DNA of 6,738 nt, from contig JAJXYW010000107.1 in assembly GCA_021780415.1 (NCBI GenBank), positions 1-6,738 of the forward strand. The letters run 5' to 3'. A model generated the notes under the pieces. It saw only the letters and a list, made by a program, of their open reading frames with translations, searched no databases and had not been told where the DNA came from. Origin of the DNA: Acidobacteriota bacterium. GTDB taxonomy: Bacteria > Acidobacteriota > Terriglobia > Terriglobales > Acidobacteriaceae. Position numbers and translations under genes: made by a program. Below, piece by piece: positions 5,353 through 6,738 of this stretch; the stretch's first letter is position 1; each line of letters starts with the position of its first letter.

Positions 5353-6738
5353 TTAGGGTTTGAGGGTCTGCTCGAAGAAGGTGGCGGCGGCCTGGTAGGC
5401 GGCCAGCCAGTCGGCGTGGAGGAGGAAGCCGTGGAGTTCGTCGGGGAAGATGAGCTCCTGAACGTCTACAGGGGCGGGGACGCGGCGGGCGCGCAGGGCT
5501 TCGGCGAGGATGGGGGTCTGGGCGTAGGCGACTTCGGGGTCGTTGTCGCCGTGGATGAGGAGCACGGGCGAGCGCCAGTGCTCGATGGAGGCGAGGGGTG
5601 AACTGGCGCGGGCCCTGGCGGCGATGGCGTCGCGCTCGGCGAAGCTGCCCTGCTTCCAGTCGGAGGCGTTGTCCTCGAAGTTCCAGTCGTGGACGCCGTG
5701 GAAGTCGACGCCGGCGGCGAAGAGGTCGGAGTTGCGGGCGAGAGCGAGGGCGGTGAGATAGCCGCCGTAGCTGCCGCCCCAGATGCCGATGCGTTTGGGA
5801 TCGACGCCGGGGAGGGTGCGGAGGTATTTGGCGGCGGCGAGGACATCGTTGTACTCAGTGGCGCCGTCGGCGCCGGCGTGCTCGCACTGGCGGAAGTCGA
5901 GGCCGTAGCCGATGCCGCAGCGGTAGTTGACGGAGAGCACGATGAATCCCTGCGCGGTGAGGTACTGGTTCATCGCGTAGGCGTTGGAGTAGTAGTCCAT
6001 GGCGGGATAGCCGAGCAGCATCTGGCGATTGGGGCCGCCGTGGACGAAGAGGATGGCGGGGCGCAGGCCGTGAGCGGGCGCAGGGGTTCGGGGGAGAAAG
6101 AGCTGGCCGTGGAGGTGGAGGCCGTCGATGCTGGTGAAGAGAGCCTGACGGGGGGTGACGAAGGCGGCGGCGGGATAGTCGTCGGGGAGAAAGCCGGGGC
6201 GGAGCGGGGTGATGGTGCCGTCGGAGGCGATGAGCGCGGGGTGCATGGGGGTGCGCACGTCGGAGACCAGAGCGGCGAGGGTGCCGTTGGAGGCGATCTG
6301 GGGATGGGTCTCGATGCCAGATCCGGTGGTGAGCTCGACGGGATGGGCGTCCATCCGGGTGAGGTCGATGCGCCAGAGGTGGCGGCGGTCCTGGTCCAAT
6401 GCGTCGCCGCGGACCTGGTTGGAGCTGTAGATGAGGGAACGGCGGTCGGGGGCGAGGACGGCGTCTTCGACCTCGAAGGGGCCGGGGGTGAGCCACTGGA
6501 CGCAGGGGTCGCCATCGGTGCAGACCTGGTAGAGATGGACCCAGCCGTCGGCCTCGCTGTAGAAGACGACAGTGGTTTTGGTGGTGAAGAAGAGGCGAGG
6601 CTCGCCTTCGGCGAGGTGGGGGAGAACACTGCCGGGCTTGTTGGGCGCGGGCGAGAAGAGAGTGCGCGTGGCTCCGGTGGCGACGTCGGCGAACTGGATG
6701 GACCAGGGGTTGGGCGAGGTGCGGTTGGGGGCGAACTC
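5353..6738 (-). CDS. S9-family prolyl oligopeptidase-like serine peptidase (N-terminus cut by window edge)
   Basis: C-terminal 461 residues of a serine peptidase of the prolyl oligopeptidase family, which cuts short peptides, often near proline or at acylated or dipeptide N-termini. The frame is open to base 6738, so the real start is outside; a TTG at 6399 in this frame lies within the propeller region. Residues 1 to about 190 look like blades of the family beta-propeller (VVFYSEADGW, SLIYSSNQ, HLWRIDL). The alpha/beta-hydrolase domain follows: ILFVHGGPN near 229-237 (oxyanion region), nucleophile GGSYGG with Ser323 of the fragment, IHGDNDPEV with Asp400, and PDELHGF with His436. The catalytic triad is complete. 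GGSYGG fits acylaminoacyl-peptidase-like S9C better than the GWSYGG of dipeptidyl peptidase IV. Whether it has a signal peptide cannot be seen. The stop lies 13 bases from the repeat pair. Confidence 0.93.
   Translation of the reverse strand, partial: EFAPNRTSPNPWSIQFADVATGATRTLFSPAPNKPGSVLPHLAEGEPRLFFTTKTTVVFYSEADGWVHLYQVCTDGDPCVQWLTPGPFEVEDAVLAPDRRSLIYSSNQVRGDALDQDRRHLWRIDLTRMDAHPVELTTGSGIETHPQIASNGTLAALVSDVRTPMHPALIASDGTITPLRPGFLPDDYPAAAFVTPRQALFTSIDGLHLHGQLFLPRTPAPAHGLRPAILFVHGGPNRQMLLGYPAMDYYSNAYAMNQYLTAQGFIVLSVNYRCGIGYGLDFRQCEHAGADGATEYNDVLAAAKYLRTLPGVDPKRIGIWGGSYGGYLTALALARNSDLFAAGVDFHGVHDWNFEDNASDWKQGSFAERDAIAARARASSPLASIEHWRSPVLLIHGDNDPEVAYAQTPILAEALRARRVPAPVDVQELIFPDELHGFLLHADWLAAYQAAATFFEQTLKP

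Noticed and set aside
5353..6399. Complete S9 peptidase starting at TTG 6399
   Set aside because: The frame continues open to the window edge with propeller-like sequence, so this codon is internal.

Overview
The window reads as high-GC bacterial chromosome, most likely from an Acidobacteriota (Terriglobales-like) genome. That placement is an inference. It rests on the core GGGACTAAAGTCCC of the palindrome at 1041-1070 and on a repeat beginning TGTCATCTCGACC beside a small GIY-YIG gene; I recall both sequence types from that phylum but could not check them here. The + strand is G-rich throughout, whichever strand carries the gene.

Layout, left to right. (1) 1-834, minus: PrpB, 2-methylisocitrate lyase, with the C-terminus cut by the window edge. 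(2) 835-1111: intergenic, holding inverted repeats upstream of prpB and a degenerate array of CTAAAG-type palindromes ending in a near-perfect 30-bp palindrome. (3) 1112-2611, minus: an exported metallophosphoesterase of the acid sphingomyelinase / endopolyphosphatase type, starting at TTG. (4) 2612-2723: divergent intergenic region with two short inverted repeats, one overlapping the likely ribosome binding site of the next gene. (5) 2724-3812, plus: a DlgD/YiaK-type 2,3-diketo-L-gulonate reductase, the only plus-strand gene. (6) 3846-4811, minus: a 321-residue protein I do not recognise. (7) 4869-5183, minus: a 104-residue GIY-YIG nuclease-domain protein. (8) 5171-5339: two direct 75-bp repeats with a 94-bp period. 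The copy next to the GIY-YIG gene contains its ribosome binding site and first codons; the other duplicates them and creates a 33-codon upstream reading frame. (9) 5353-6738, minus: the C-terminal 461 residues of an S9 prolyl-oligopeptidase-family serine peptidase, with its N-terminus beyond the window.

The genes do not form one pathway. PrpB belongs to propionate/2-methylcitrate metabolism, DlgD to sugar-acid catabolism, and the phosphoesterase and S9 peptidase to hydrolytic scavenging. The most unusual part is 4869-5339, where a small nuclease gene is physically merged with a duplicated repeat that supplies its translation start. It could be a small repeat-associated mobile unit, but the window alone cannot show that. 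I found no tRNA, rRNA, CRISPR array or insertion sequence.
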